64,000 bases of DNA from Pyxidicoccus parkwaysis (GTDB taxonomy: Bacteria; Myxococcota; Myxococcia; Myxococcales; Myxococcaceae). The notes below the pieces were generated by a model. It was not told where the DNA came from, searched no databases, and was given only the letters and a program-made list of their open reading frames with translations. Position 1 is the stretch's first letter. Each line of letters begins with the position of its first letter. This document shows positions 10,425 through 19,849 of this stretch, piece after piece. Where the stretch lies: contig NZ_CP071090.1 in NCBI RefSeq assembly GCF_017301735.1, positions 7,182,001 through 7,246,000 on the forward strand, in the 5' to 3' direction. The position numbers and the translations under genes are program-made.

Positions 10425-13400
10425 TCACGCCCATCCGGGCTCCACCACCTCGCCGGCCGCGTTCGATACGGCCTTCAGCCAGTCACGCCTGGGGTCCGCG
10501 GAGCCTTCGCACGGGAGGCTGACAGCCAGTTCCTCCTGGAGTGCCTTCCTCGGAAGCTCGGCGAGCATGCGGTCCAGGAACCGCGACGCGTGCGCGTGCG
10601 AGGGGAGCGCCGCGAAGAGGCGGAGGGAGATGAGCGGCCCCTGGGCGAGGGCCGCCCGCTCCAGCGCGTCCACGAGGCCGGCTGGAATCCAGGGCTCGAA
10701 GTACAGGGACTCCGTGCCCCGGAAGCGGCGGACCCAGCCCGCGCAGACCGCGTCCAGCAGCGCGCTCGCGTCCCACCCCCGGGCCCGCGCCGCCAGCGTG
10801 AGGCGCGCGTGGCAGCCTGGCCAGCCAAGGGGGTGGAGCCGGGACAGGAACCCGACGACGGCCTGGCGCGTCCGGGGGCGCTCGGCAAGGCGGATGAGGA
10901 GCTCCTCCACGTCATCCGGCAGGAAGTTCATCGGCTCGGCGAAGGTGGCATTCGTGGCCCGTGCCACCAACGCGTCCGGAGCCCGCCGCTCCACCAACTG
11001 CTCCAACACTCCCCTCCAGCACTCCAGGGGCAGGCCTCCCCGCGTCAGCACGTCGAAGCACGGCTCCAGTGCCTCGCCCTCGCCGTCCACCGGCACTCCG
11101 GGACGCGTCCCCACGTCGAGCGCGTGGAGCGCGCGCCGCAGCGGCGTGAGGTCCACCGCCTTCTCCGCCGGCGCGCCGTCCCAGCGCGCCAGGACCTCCC
11201 GCGTGGGCCCGGGCAGGTGGAGCCGCAGGTCGGCGAGCGCCTCGAAGGGCGCGACGCCGGGCACCGGCAGCGCACCGGGAGGCAGGAACGCGCCGGGCCC
11301 GGACTGCCTCAACAGCGCGGCGAGCATGTCCGGCAGCGCGGCGAGCTCACGGCTGCTCGCGCAGCGCCTGCGCAGGACGCGCAGGGCCGGTGGACAGCCG
11401 ATGGGCGCACCCTCGAGCCAGGTGAGGCCCCGAGGCACCGGCCCGGGCCGCTCCAGGTTCGAGGGAAAGGGGAAACGCGCGGCCAGGTGCAGCGCCACCC
11501 GGTGCGTTGCGGGGTGCCTTCTTGCGTCCGCGAGGCAGCGGACCACCTCTGCCGGGTCCGGCCTCCGCTCGTAGGCCCTCGCGCAGGACGCGAGGACGCG
11601 CCGCCATGCCTCGTCGCGGCAGTCCCCGCAGTAGGGCGCCCCGGCCGAGCCGAAGGAGTCCCAGAGTGGCGCCACCCGCTCGCACAGCTCGAGCGCCGTG
11701 GCCACCTCCAGCTTCGACAGCAGGGGCGGCAGCACGTCCAGGGTGCCATGCTCGATGCCGTGGTCGCTGAAGCGTGCCGAGCGCTTCGACTCGCGCCGGG
11801 CCACGTCCACGAGCATCCGCGCCGCCGCCGCGGAGGGGCTCGCGAGGTCGAGGAGCGCCTCGGCCGCCTCCCAGTGGGCGTCGTCCACCCGCGGGAAGCG
11901 GCCCAGCATCGCGAGCATCGCCTCGGCGTCGGGGGTGAAGGCGCGGCGCAGGAGCGCGAACCCCAGCATCGGATGGTGCCTCGCGAGCTGAAGGCACTCG
12001 GCCTCTCCCAGGCGCTCGAGGAGCCAGTGCGCGGCCTCCAGGTGCACCTCCCCGCAGAGGTTGCGCCCCAGGGCGGTCAGCGTCGCCCCGACGTCCTCGC
12101 GCTGGCGGGCGAACCACACGTCCGCCTCGTACTCGAGCCCCTCGGACGGAGGGGTGGGCCGCCCCAGGTGCCGGCAGTACGCCGCCACGCTGTCTCCGGC
12201 CGGGCCCGCCGCACCCGAGAGGTGGAAGGGCACGGTGCCGTCGTCGTACCAGCGCCCCGGGTGCAGGGGCTCCGGCTCGCCAGAGGTCGCCAGCCGCAGC
12301 CGGGCACTGGAGGCCAGGTCCTCGCAGAAGGTGAGGAAGGCGCGCTCGACCTCCGGCCGCAGCTCGCGCTCCAGCGCGACGTAGAGCCGGTACCCCAGGA
12401 GCTTCCAGTCCCGGGAGACGGCGAGGAGCTTGCGCGCGACGATGTTCCCGGCCTCGTCGCGCAGGTAGAGGACGCGCTTGTTCGCGTCCAGGGCGTTGAG
12501 CACGGTGGCGGCGCTCCCCCCGCCCCCCTCGATGGACAGGCACGTGTTGAAGGGGATGCCCATCCGCAGCACCTGGAGCGGGTCCTGCTCCAGGGAGAGC
12601 ACGTACCGGCGGCCCTCGAGGCGCACCTCGGTGGAGCGGGGCGCGAGCCAGGCCTCCACGTTCATCCGTTTCGCCGCGCGCTTGAGCCACGGCGTGTTGG
12701 CGGGCATGGCGCGAACCAGGGGCTGCCCCGGATGGGCCGCCGCATGGCGCAGCAGCGTGCCAAGCAGCTCCTTGTTCTCCTCCGTCGACAGGTGGAAGCG
12801 CACCGCGTCGCGCCACGCGGGCGTCAGCACGGACAGACAGATGCCCCAGCCAGCGCGCAGCACGGCGTCGAGCGCGACGTCGAGACGGACCTCGAAGGCC
12901 TGGGCCTGTGCCGCCTCCACCCGCTCCCGGAGGCGCCGCAGCGTCCACTCCGGCGAGGGCGGTGCCTCCCGGTGGGGCCGCACCTGCGCCAACCGCTCCA
13001 GCCGGCGCCGCTGGCCTTCCGTGAGGCCCTCGAGGGAGGACAGGTGTACGAGCTCGCGCTCGTGCCTCGTGGCCCGGGCGAAGTCGCGCAGCAGCGTCCG
13101 GGGCAGTCCCGGCGGCTCGCCCGCCAGCCGCCGCAGGTGGCAGTAGCGGTCCAGCAGGGCCTCCTCTCCGAGCCAGGCGGCGAACTCCGGGAAGAGGCTG
13201 CGCCCGAGCCCCGGCGCGGTGCCCATCAGGTCCGCATGGAGCTGGCGAGCCTGCTCCGGCGCGGAGCGCACCAGCCCGAGCGTCGCATCGAGCCACGTGA
13301 GGAGCGTCTGGGGCTTCGGCGTGGACCGCAGGGTGAGCAGGCATCGTCCGAGCAGCGTGAGCCGCGCCTTGCGGCTCCGGGTGATGCCTCGGAAGGTGGA

Positions 13401-14714
13401 CGCCATCTCCGCCGTTTCGCGCGCGGGCTTCTTCAGCACCGGAGCGAGCCGCAGTGCCCATTGCCCCCAGATGCGCGCCGCCTCCACGTCGTTCATCAAC
13501 TCCACGAGCCCGCCGGTGAGCTTGCCCCGGACGAGCTCGGAGACCAGGGAGAGCTCGAGGCCTTGCGCCACGAGCCCTCCGAGCGGACGGAGGATGTCGC
13601 TCGAGGTGTCGCTCCGGTGCCTTTCGAGCCGCAGCAGCTCCAGCACCTGCGCCCCCCCGAGCCGCTGCCCCGCGAGGGACTCACGCAGCCGCTCCACATT
13701 CCGCAGCACGAGCGAGACATCCGAGGGCGTGAGGAGAACCTCCGAGTCCGGGCGGAACATCAGCCCGAGCACTCCGAGCGCACGCCCCCGCTGCTCCAGG
13801 GTCTGGTCGTCCGAGGTGGAGCGCTGCGCCGCGATGACCTCCTCCCCCACCACCCGCACCGCGTCTCCCAGGGACGGCGGCAGCGGCTCCGGGGGCGTGT
13901 CCCCTTCCGTGACGGGCGGCGGGGCGGGCCACGCCATCATCGCCTGCACGGTCCTCCGCAGACGGCGCTCGAAGGGACGGCCTCTCACCCGGTCCGCATG
14001 GAGCACCTCCCGGGCGAAGCCCTCGAGGACGTCGTCCGGAATCTCGCAGGCGTCGCACGGCGCGAGGCGCGAGTCCGGGGAGAGGCGCGCCGTGAGCGCG
14101 GCGATGCGCCGCTGTCCCTCGGCCCGGCGCAGGCGGCCTTGCTCGCGGCTTCGAAGCTCGCTTCGCTCCAGCACCCTGGCGGTACCGGAACCGTGGAGGG
14201 CTTCGACCAGGGCGTGCACGCCTGCCGTCCCTTCCATGGGGCCGGCCGAGAGCTGTCGTGAGAGCGCGTCCAGCGCGTGCTGCCGCGCGTCGAGCCATGC
14301 CGCGTCCACGAGGCCATGGCGCCGGAAGACGCGCCGGGCCTCCGAGATGAGCGTGAGCGCGGAGGGATGGCGCCTGAGCGCCTTGAGGTCCCGCTGCGCG
14401 GCGCCGAGCCACTGGACGTCCACCGCCAATGGAGGGCGGACCATCCGCGCGGCGCGCTGGAGCCCCGCCAACGTGGGACGTCCGTGCCGTTCGATTTCCT
14501 CGAGCAGCACGAGCGGGTCGTGCACGTGCTGGAGCCAGATGAGCCTCGGCCCCTCCACGCACCACGTCAGTCGCCCGTCGAGCAGGCTCAGGCGCAGCAG
14601 GATGCGCTTGAGGTCGGAGATGGGCGCATCGGACGGACGTCGCATGGGCACGGGAAGGCAGGACGCACGCGGAAAGGGCGTGGTCGCCGCCGGCATGGAC
14701 GCCGGGCCCGCCAA
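10425..14714 (-). CDS. Large protein of unknown function (1,429 residues)
   Basis: I do not recognise the family by name. The protein is soluble-looking, Leu/Ala/Arg-rich and mostly helical, perhaps with HEAT-like stretches. The most distinctive block (about residues 715-810) contains MGIPFNTCLSIEGG, NALDANKRVLYLRDEAGNIV and ARKLLAVSRDWKLLGYRLY. From memory this resembles a block in uncharacterised planctomycete and myxobacterial proteins and is loosely reminiscent of PcfJ-like domains. A CGDC pair lies near residue 1025. The start is uncertain. TTG 14714 has GGAG 9 nt upstream and lies 40 bp after the preceding gene. ATG 14696 and ATG 14645 (MRRPSDAP) are alternatives. It is probably co-transcribed with the polytopic membrane protein upstream. 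Confidence 0.7.
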   Translation of the reverse strand: MAGPASMPAATTPFPRASCLPVPMRRPSDAPISDLKRILLRLSLLDGRLTWCVEGPRLIWLQHVHDPLVLLEEIERHGRPTLAGLQRAARMVRPPLAVDVQWLGAAQRDLKALRRHPSALTLISEARRVFRRHGLVDAAWLDARQHALDALSRQLSAGPMEGTAGVHALVEALHGSGTARVLERSELRSREQGRLRRAEGQRRIAALTARLSPDSRLAPCDACEIPDDVLEGFAREVLHADRVRGRPFERRLRRTVQAMMAWPAPPPVTEGDTPPEPLPPSLGDAVRVVGEEVIAAQRSTSDDQTLEQRGRALGVLGLMFRPDSEVLLTPSDVSLVLRNVERLRESLAGQRLGGAQVLELLRLERHRSDTSSDILRPLGGLVAQGLELSLVSELVRGKLTGGLVELMNDVEAARIWGQWALRLAPVLKKPARETAEMASTFRGITRSRKARLTLLGRCLLTLRSTPKPQTLLTWLDATLGLVRSAPEQARQLHADLMGTAPGLGRSLFPEFAAWLGEEALLDRYCHLRRLAGEPPGLPRTLLRDFARATRHERELVHLSSLEGLTEGQRRRLERLAQVRPHREAPPSPEWTLRRLRERVEAAQAQAFEVRLDVALDAVLRAGWGICLSVLTPAWRDAVRFHLSTEENKELLGTLLRHAAAHPGQPLVRAMPANTPWLKRAAKRMNVEAWLAPRSTEVRLEGRRYVLSLEQDPLQVLRMGIPFNTCLSIEGGGGSAATVLNALDANKRVLYLRDEAGNIVARKLLAVSRDWKLLGYRLYVALERELRPEVERAFLTFCEDLASSARLRLATSGEPEPLHPGRWYDDGTVPFHLSGAAGPAGDSVAAYCRHLGRPTPPSEGLEYEADVWFARQREDVGATLTALGRNLCGEVHLEAAHWLLERLGEAECLQLARHHPMLGFALLRRAFTPDAEAMLAMLGRFPRVDDAHWEAAEALLDLASPSAAAARMLVDVARRESKRSARFSDHGIEHGTLDVLPPLLSKLEVATALELCERVAPLWDSFGSAGAPYCGDCRDEAWRRVLASCARAYERRPDPAEVVRCLADARRHPATHRVALHLAARFPFPSNLERPGPVPRGLTWLEGAPIGCPPALRVLRRRCASSRELAALPDMLAALLRQSGPGAFLPPGALPVPGVAPFEALADLRLHLPGPTREVLARWDGAPAEKAVDLTPLRRALHALDVGTRPGVPVDGEGEALEPCFDVLTRGGLPLECWRGVLEQLVERRAPDALVARATNATFAEPMNFLPDDVEELLIRLAERPRTRQAVVGFLSRLHPLGWPGCHARLTLAARARGWDASALLDAVCAGWVRRFRGTESLYFEPWIPAGLVDALERAALAQGPLISLRLFAALPSHAHASRFLDRMLAELPRKALQEELAVSLPCEGSADPRRDWLKAVSNAAGEVVEPGWA

Positions 14715-14754
14715 TGCCTGACGCTCCAGAGGGGCACCCGCCCTCCGGGGCGCC

Positions 14755-17700
14755 TCAATCCCAGTCGCGAAGCCGCACGCGCACCCGCTTCAGCGCCAGC
14801 TCCCATTCCTGACGTTTGAGGGTGGCCAGCACGCGCGCGCTGACGATGCTGAGCCCGGTGAGCGTCATCACCAGGAAGCCGATGCGGTGGTCCCTCAGGC
14901 CCGCGTTGAGCAGGTTGGCCGCCACGTCCAGCGTGAGAAAGAGCGTCCCCAGCGCGAGGTAGGCGCGAATCTGCAACGCCATGCCCACCGCCACGCCGAG
15001 GAGGCAGACACCGCCGAAGACGAGCGCATACGTCCCGTCCGCCGACTCGCCCACCCGCATCGCCAGCTTCGCCGCCGCCGGCACGTAGAGCAGCAGCCCT
15101 CCGACGACGCGCACCGCGTTGCGGGCCGCGTGCGGCAGGCTCGACGTGAACAACTGGCTCAGCATGAGCAGCAGCAACCCGAGCGGCGCGAGGTACACCT
15201 CCAGCCCGTCCAGGCCGAACGCCAGCGCGGCGATGAGCAGCGCGAGGTTGCACGCCGCCGCCGCGAAGGCGCCGAACATACGGCTGCGCTCCACCGCGCC
15301 CAGCGCCGCGTACAAGAGGCCCGAGCCGCCCGCGAGCAGCGCCGCCTCCTGCGTCGCGTCCCCGGGCAGCACCAGCGCGACACCGATGGGCAGCAGCGCC
15401 GCGAAGCGCCGGGTCGCCGCCTCCACCGGACGCACGCCCGCGCGCCGCGCCAGCACCGTCACGCCCACCAGCACGAAGCCCAGCGCCAGCGCGAAGAGCG
15501 CGTCGTGCTCGGGCCGCAGGCCGGGCGCGTACAGGCTGCGCACCAGCGCGTAGACGCCCACCACCGCCACCTGCACGAAGTACACGTGCCGGCCCGTGTG
15601 CTCACGCCACGCGGCGTGCAGCGACACGAGGACGGACAGACCGATGGCTCCAATGGCCAGCGGCAGCGCCTCCGCCGTGGCACGGCCGCTCGCCGCGACG
15701 ATGGCGAGCAACACGCCGACAATGACCAGCCACCCGTCACGTCCCCAGCCCAGGCCGCCCGACACGTCCTCGCGGCGGCGCTGCGTCACCCAGCGGGACA
15801 GGTGCAGGCCCAGCGCACTTCCCGCGACGGCCAGGGCCAGCGCCGCGCCGGACGTGGTGAAGAGCGCGCCATAATCCGGCGTGCCACCCGCGCGAAGAAC
15901 GAGCGTCACCATGAGCGCGGAGACGACGGCGCTTCCCGCGACGCAGGCGCCCCACCACGCGACGAGCCCCGCGAAGGCACCCTTCCACTGGAACGCCGCC
16001 ACGAGCAGCGCGGTGGCGAAGACGGCCAGCGTCACCGGCACCGCGACGGACACCATCCACGCGCCGCCCAACCCCAGCAGCATCCGCCACAGCAGCGTGG
16101 GCACGGCGAGCACGGACGACGTCTCCCCCGTCACGGCCAACGCGTACACCATGCCGGACACGAGGTAGGCCAGCGCGACCTGATGAACGCGCACGCGCGT
16201 CACGCTCGGGTCCACACCGCGCCGCTTCGCCAGCCAGGGGCCCAGCACCACCACCGCCAGCCCCACCAGCGCGAGCACCGGACCCGGCCAGGCCTCCAGG
16301 AATTGCGCCTGGTGCGCCTGGGCATGCACGAGCAGCAGGACACCTGCGCCGAGGACACCGCGCCCCTTCCCTCGGTCCCCGCCCTCGAAGAGCACCGCGC
16401 CCGTCGCGAAGACGAGCCCGGCCGCCGTCAAGCCCGGTTGGAAGAACGCAGCGGCGAAGACGAGCCCCACGGCGATGACGGACCCGCCGCGCAGCGCCTG
16501 CTTCAACGGCCCGTGCCGCGCGGCGAACACCGCCGCGGCATAGACGAGCCCCGCGGCGGCGATGCCCGCGAAGGCCCGCTGCCAGAGGAAGAAGAGCGTG
16601 TCTCCCGGCGAAAGCCACGCCTCCGGCCGGAGCCAGTCCAGCGCCTCGGCGGACGCGAGCACCGCCGTGGCACGCACCCACTGGCCATCCGGCGGGACGA
16701 GCGCGACGAGGCTCGGGCCGAGCAAATCCTGACGCGCGGCCAGCAGCGCGGCGCCGGGCAACCCCAGCAACAACCCCACCTGCGCGATGACCACCGAGCG
16801 GAAGGAGTACGCCAGCAGCAGCGACAGCAGCGCCGCGCCCAGCAGCAGCAGCGGCGGCACCACACCGAGCGCGCGCGAGGGGTCCGGCAGGCCCACCACC
16901 ACCGCGCTCTTCACGAGGACCACCACCAGCGCGGCCACGCCCAGGTGCGGCACGCCGTGGTAGTCGCTGCCGTGCGACGGGTTCTCCAGCCACCGCCCCA
17001 GCGCGGGCCCGAAGCGCCGCGTCGCCAGCGCGAGCCCCCACAGCGCGATGCCGATGAGGGGCAGGCGCCACGCGGACACGTCGGGCGGCAGCGGCCGGCC
17101 CGCGCGGTTGATGACGGCCGTGAGCGCGATGAAGCCGCCGCCCGCCGCCAGTGTGAGCACCGAGCCCCGCAGATGCCACGTCACGAAGCCGCGCGACACG
17201 AAGGCCACCAGCGCGATGAGCGTGAGCAGCCCGCCCGCGAGCAGCACCTGCGGCCGCTCCACGTCGCTCGGCGTGGGAATCCAGCTGAAGAGCACGAGCG
17301 TCGTCGCCGCGACCCGCACGAGCACGGCGGCGGCGAACCCGTCCGTGAAGAGGTGCAGACCCCGCGCGCCGAAGGGCAGTGGCAGGAAGCCCAGCAGCAT
17401 CCGTCCCTTGATTCGGACCGGCGGCGTCCCATCCAAGGGCACGGCCGGGACGGGACGTCGCAGCGCCGCGAAGGCCGCGAAGCCCAGGGCCACGCACGCG
17501 GACACGAAGGCCGCCCTCGCGGAGCCGGGGACGGAGACGGTGTCCAGCGCCTGCTCCACCGTGAGCGCCAGCCCTGAAGCCGCGAGGAAGGAGACCAACC
17601 TGCTCCTGTCTCGCCGCGCGCGCAGCAACAACAACGCGGACGTCAGCGCCATGGGCACGCAAGCCAGCCCCCCCGTCCCACCGTCCACGAAGGGTTCCAG

Positions 17701-19746
17701 CGCCGACGGCAGCACCGGCGTGACAAAGGTGGCCATCACCAGGCCGAGCGACGCCATGCCCAGCGACAGGTCATCCAGGGGCCGCAGCACGTTGCCACTC
17801 CCCTGCGGATGCACTCCCCTCCCGTGCATGAGCCCCGCGAGGCCATACAGCACCGCCGCCAGCGAGAGGACGGCGAAGGTCGTCGCGCTCGCGCTGAGCC
17901 AAGGCATGCCCGCGACATACGTGAGCGCCCCGAAGAGCAGCGCCACGCCGCCGAGGTAGTGCAGCCCCCGCCAGTGCCAGCGCCAGCCTCCCGCCACGTG
18001 CGCCGCCGCCGCGATGGACGCGCCCGTCAGCACCTGCGGCCACATGCTCCCCCAGTTCCAAACCCACGCGGTGCCCATGACGACGGGCATCGCCAGCAGC
18101 GAGCCGACGACACCCCAGGCCAGCAGGCGGATGCGCGTTCCCTGGGTCGCCGTCACGCGCGCCAGCAGCAGCAGGCCCGAGCACACCGCCGCGAAGCCGA
18201 AAGCCCACCACGTGGAATCCGCCGGCGCCTGGGTGCGCATGAGCAACACGCCGCTCAACATCGCGGCCATGACGAACGGATGCACCAGCGCCCGGCGCCG
18301 GGGCTCCAGCAGGAAGAAGACGCCCGCCGCCAGCACGGGCGCGAGCGCCGAGGCCAGGTCCGTCTGGAAGTCCCCCACCGACGTGGAGAACGCGCCGAGC
18401 GCCCCCGCGAGCGCGCCGCTGGCCACCACCGCGTGCGCCAGCGTCTCCGCCACCGCGCCCGCGCGAGGGAACACATCCCGCACCACGTCCGAGGACGCAG
18501 CCACCGCCACCACCGCGCCGAGCGCCACCGCCCACAGCGTCAGTCCCGCGAACAGCGCGGTGCCCGGCTCCAGCGCGTCGAACCCGTCCGGCGCGCTGGC
18601 CACGCAGAAGATGGCGAGGCACAGCGCCCCATAGAGCGCCGCGCCCGCGTTGACGAGCGTGGCCTTCCCCGGCCCAGACGAGCGTGCGCGCCACGCCGTG
18701 GCTCCCAGCGCCACCACGCCCGCCGACGCACAGAGCGCGCGCAGCCAGGGCGCCTCCTCGAAGCCCATCAACGGCAGCCCGGCCAGCAGCGACGGCCAGA
18801 GCGCCACCGCGAGGGACGCCGCGGACGTCCCATGCAATAGCCGCCCCGCCATCCGCAGCGGCACCAGCCCCACGCCCGCGACGCCGAGCGCGACCGGCAC
18901 GCCAATCATTGGCGCCAGCGCTACCAGCGCGGACAGCGCGACGAACACCACCGGCAGCAGCGCGAGGCCGATGCCCGCCAGCACGCGCCCGGCCGACATC
19001 GAGCGCCGCGACAGGAACGCGCCCAGTCCGATGAAGGCCGCGTGGTAGCCGAAGAGCGCGCCCGTGACGAGGAGCTGCCGGGGCACACCGCCCAGCGCCC
19101 GCCATGCCTCTCGCACGCCCATCAGCGAGCCGCCCAGCACCAGCACCGCGCCGAGGAACCACCAGATGTACTCGTGGAGGCGCGGCGTGCTCGCGGGCCC
19201 GCCCTCGTCCAGCGCCACCACCGCCTCCAGCCCACCGCCCAGCGCACCCGTCTGCCCGTGCGCGAAGAGCGCCTGTCCCGAGCCCAGCGCCGAGCCCAGG
19301 TCGTCCTCGGTGGAGTCACCGTCCGAGGCTCGCGCCGCGCGCTTCCGGGCCGCCAGCTCGCGCTCCTCCTTCGCGGCCTCCTCCAGGTTGCGCGCCAGCT
19401 CCACGCCCCAGCCCGGACGCCACCCCGCCGCCCGGCGCATTGAGTCCGCGACGTCATCCGCCCACGCCTCCACCCGCACGGCCGAAGGCACCGGCTGTGG
19501 TGCCTCCACGGGCTCCGTCTCGGGCGCGGCCTGCTGCGTGGCGGAGAGGGACGCCTCCAGCTTCGCGGCCATGGCGGCATCCACGAGCCCGTCGTAGCGC
19601 CAGCGCTCGATGCGGTGCCGCAGCGCCCGCTCCACGAGCGCCTCGACGTGTGCCTCCGTGGGAGGGACGAGCGTGTTGCCACACTCCGGGCACGAGGCCC
19701 CGGCTTCATCGGCACGGAGCCGCGCACAGACTGGGCAGATTCTCAC
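14755..19746 (-). CDS. Very large zinc-ribbon polytopic membrane protein, function unknown
   Basis: Start placed at GTG 19746 so that the protein opens with the zinc ribbon VRICPVCARL...SCPECGNTL; a TTG at 19821 would add 25 unlikely residues. The length is about 1,663 residues. After the CPVC/CPEC ribbon come a short charged, Ala-rich cytosolic part (about residues 60-210) and then a very long series of hydrophobic segments running almost to the C-terminus. These are probably several tens of transmembrane helices. The C-terminus is short and basic (RVRVRLRDWD). The general design (soluble N-terminus plus a long string of helices) resembles DUF2339-type proteins, but I cannot assign it. It lies between a saccharopine-dehydrogenase-like reductase upstream and the 1,429-residue protein downstream, all on one strand. 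Confidence 0.75.
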   Translation of the reverse strand: MRICPVCARLRADEAGASCPECGNTLVPPTEAHVEALVERALRHRIERWRYDGLVDAAMAAKLEASLSATQQAAPETEPVEAPQPVPSAVRVEAWADDVADSMRRAAGWRPGWGVELARNLEEAAKEERELAARKRAARASDGDSTEDDLGSALGSGQALFAHGQTGALGGGLEAVVALDEGGPASTPRLHEYIWWFLGAVLVLGGSLMGVREAWRALGGVPRQLLVTGALFGYHAAFIGLGAFLSRRSMSAGRVLAGIGLALLPVVFVALSALVALAPMIGVPVALGVAGVGLVPLRMAGRLLHGTSAASLAVALWPSLLAGLPLMGFEEAPWLRALCASAGVVALGATAWRARSSGPGKATLVNAGAALYGALCLAIFCVASAPDGFDALEPGTALFAGLTLWAVALGAVVAVAASSDVVRDVFPRAGAVAETLAHAVVASGALAGALGAFSTSVGDFQTDLASALAPVLAAGVFFLLEPRRRALVHPFVMAAMLSGVLLMRTQAPADSTWWAFGFAAVCSGLLLLARVTATQGTRIRLLAWGVVGSLLAMPVVMGTAWVWNWGSMWPQVLTGASIAAAAHVAGGWRWHWRGLHYLGGVALLFGALTYVAGMPWLSASATTFAVLSLAAVLYGLAGLMHGRGVHPQGSGNVLRPLDDLSLGMASLGLVMATFVTPVLPSALEPFVDGGTGGLACVPMALTSALLLLRARRDRSRLVSFLAASGLALTVEQALDTVSVPGSARAAFVSACVALGFAAFAALRRPVPAVPLDGTPPVRIKGRMLLGFLPLPFGARGLHLFTDGFAAAVLVRVAATTLVLFSWIPTPSDVERPQVLLAGGLLTLIALVAFVSRGFVTWHLRGSVLTLAAGGGFIALTAVINRAGRPLPPDVSAWRLPLIGIALWGLALATRRFGPALGRWLENPSHGSDYHGVPHLGVAALVVVLVKSAVVVGLPDPSRALGVVPPLLLLGAALLSLLLAYSFRSVVIAQVGLLLGLPGAALLAARQDLLGPSLVALVPPDGQWVRATAVLASAEALDWLRPEAWLSPGDTLFFLWQRAFAGIAAAGLVYAAAVFAARHGPLKQALRGGSVIAVGLVFAAAFFQPGLTAAGLVFATGAVLFEGGDRGKGRGVLGAGVLLLVHAQAHQAQFLEAWPGPVLALVGLAVVVLGPWLAKRRGVDPSVTRVRVHQVALAYLVSGMVYALAVTGETSSVLAVPTLLWRMLLGLGGAWMVSVAVPVTLAVFATALLVAAFQWKGAFAGLVAWWGACVAGSAVVSALMVTLVLRAGGTPDYGALFTTSGAALALAVAGSALGLHLSRWVTQRRREDVSGGLGWGRDGWLVIVGVLLAIVAASGRATAEALPLAIGAIGLSVLVSLHAAWREHTGRHVYFVQVAVVGVYALVRSLYAPGLRPEHDALFALALGFVLVGVTVLARRAGVRPVEAATRRFAALLPIGVALVLPGDATQEAALLAGGSGLLYAALGAVERSRMFGAFAAAACNLALLIAALAFGLDGLEVYLAPLGLLLLMLSQLFTSSLPHAARNAVRVVGGLLLYVPAAAKLAMRVGESADGTYALVFGGVCLLGVAVGMALQIRAYLALGTLFLTLDVAANLLNAGLRDHRIGFLVMTLTGLSIVSARVLATLKRQEWELALKRVRVRLRDWD

Positions 19747-19849
19747 GCCACCAGCATAGCGCCGGAGCCCCTGCCTTCCGCCAGGGGCCCCCCGGTTCGC
19801 CTCGGCCACCCGCGCGAGCAACCTGGCGAGCGCGCCGCGCGAATCGTGC

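Noticed and set aside
10422-14261. Plus-strand open frame of about 1,280 codons
   Set aside because: Antisense shadow of the 1,429-residue gene.
14887-17577. Plus-strand open frame of about 900 codons
   Set aside because: Antisense to the polytopic membrane protein; the translation is almost only Arg, Gln, His and Ala.
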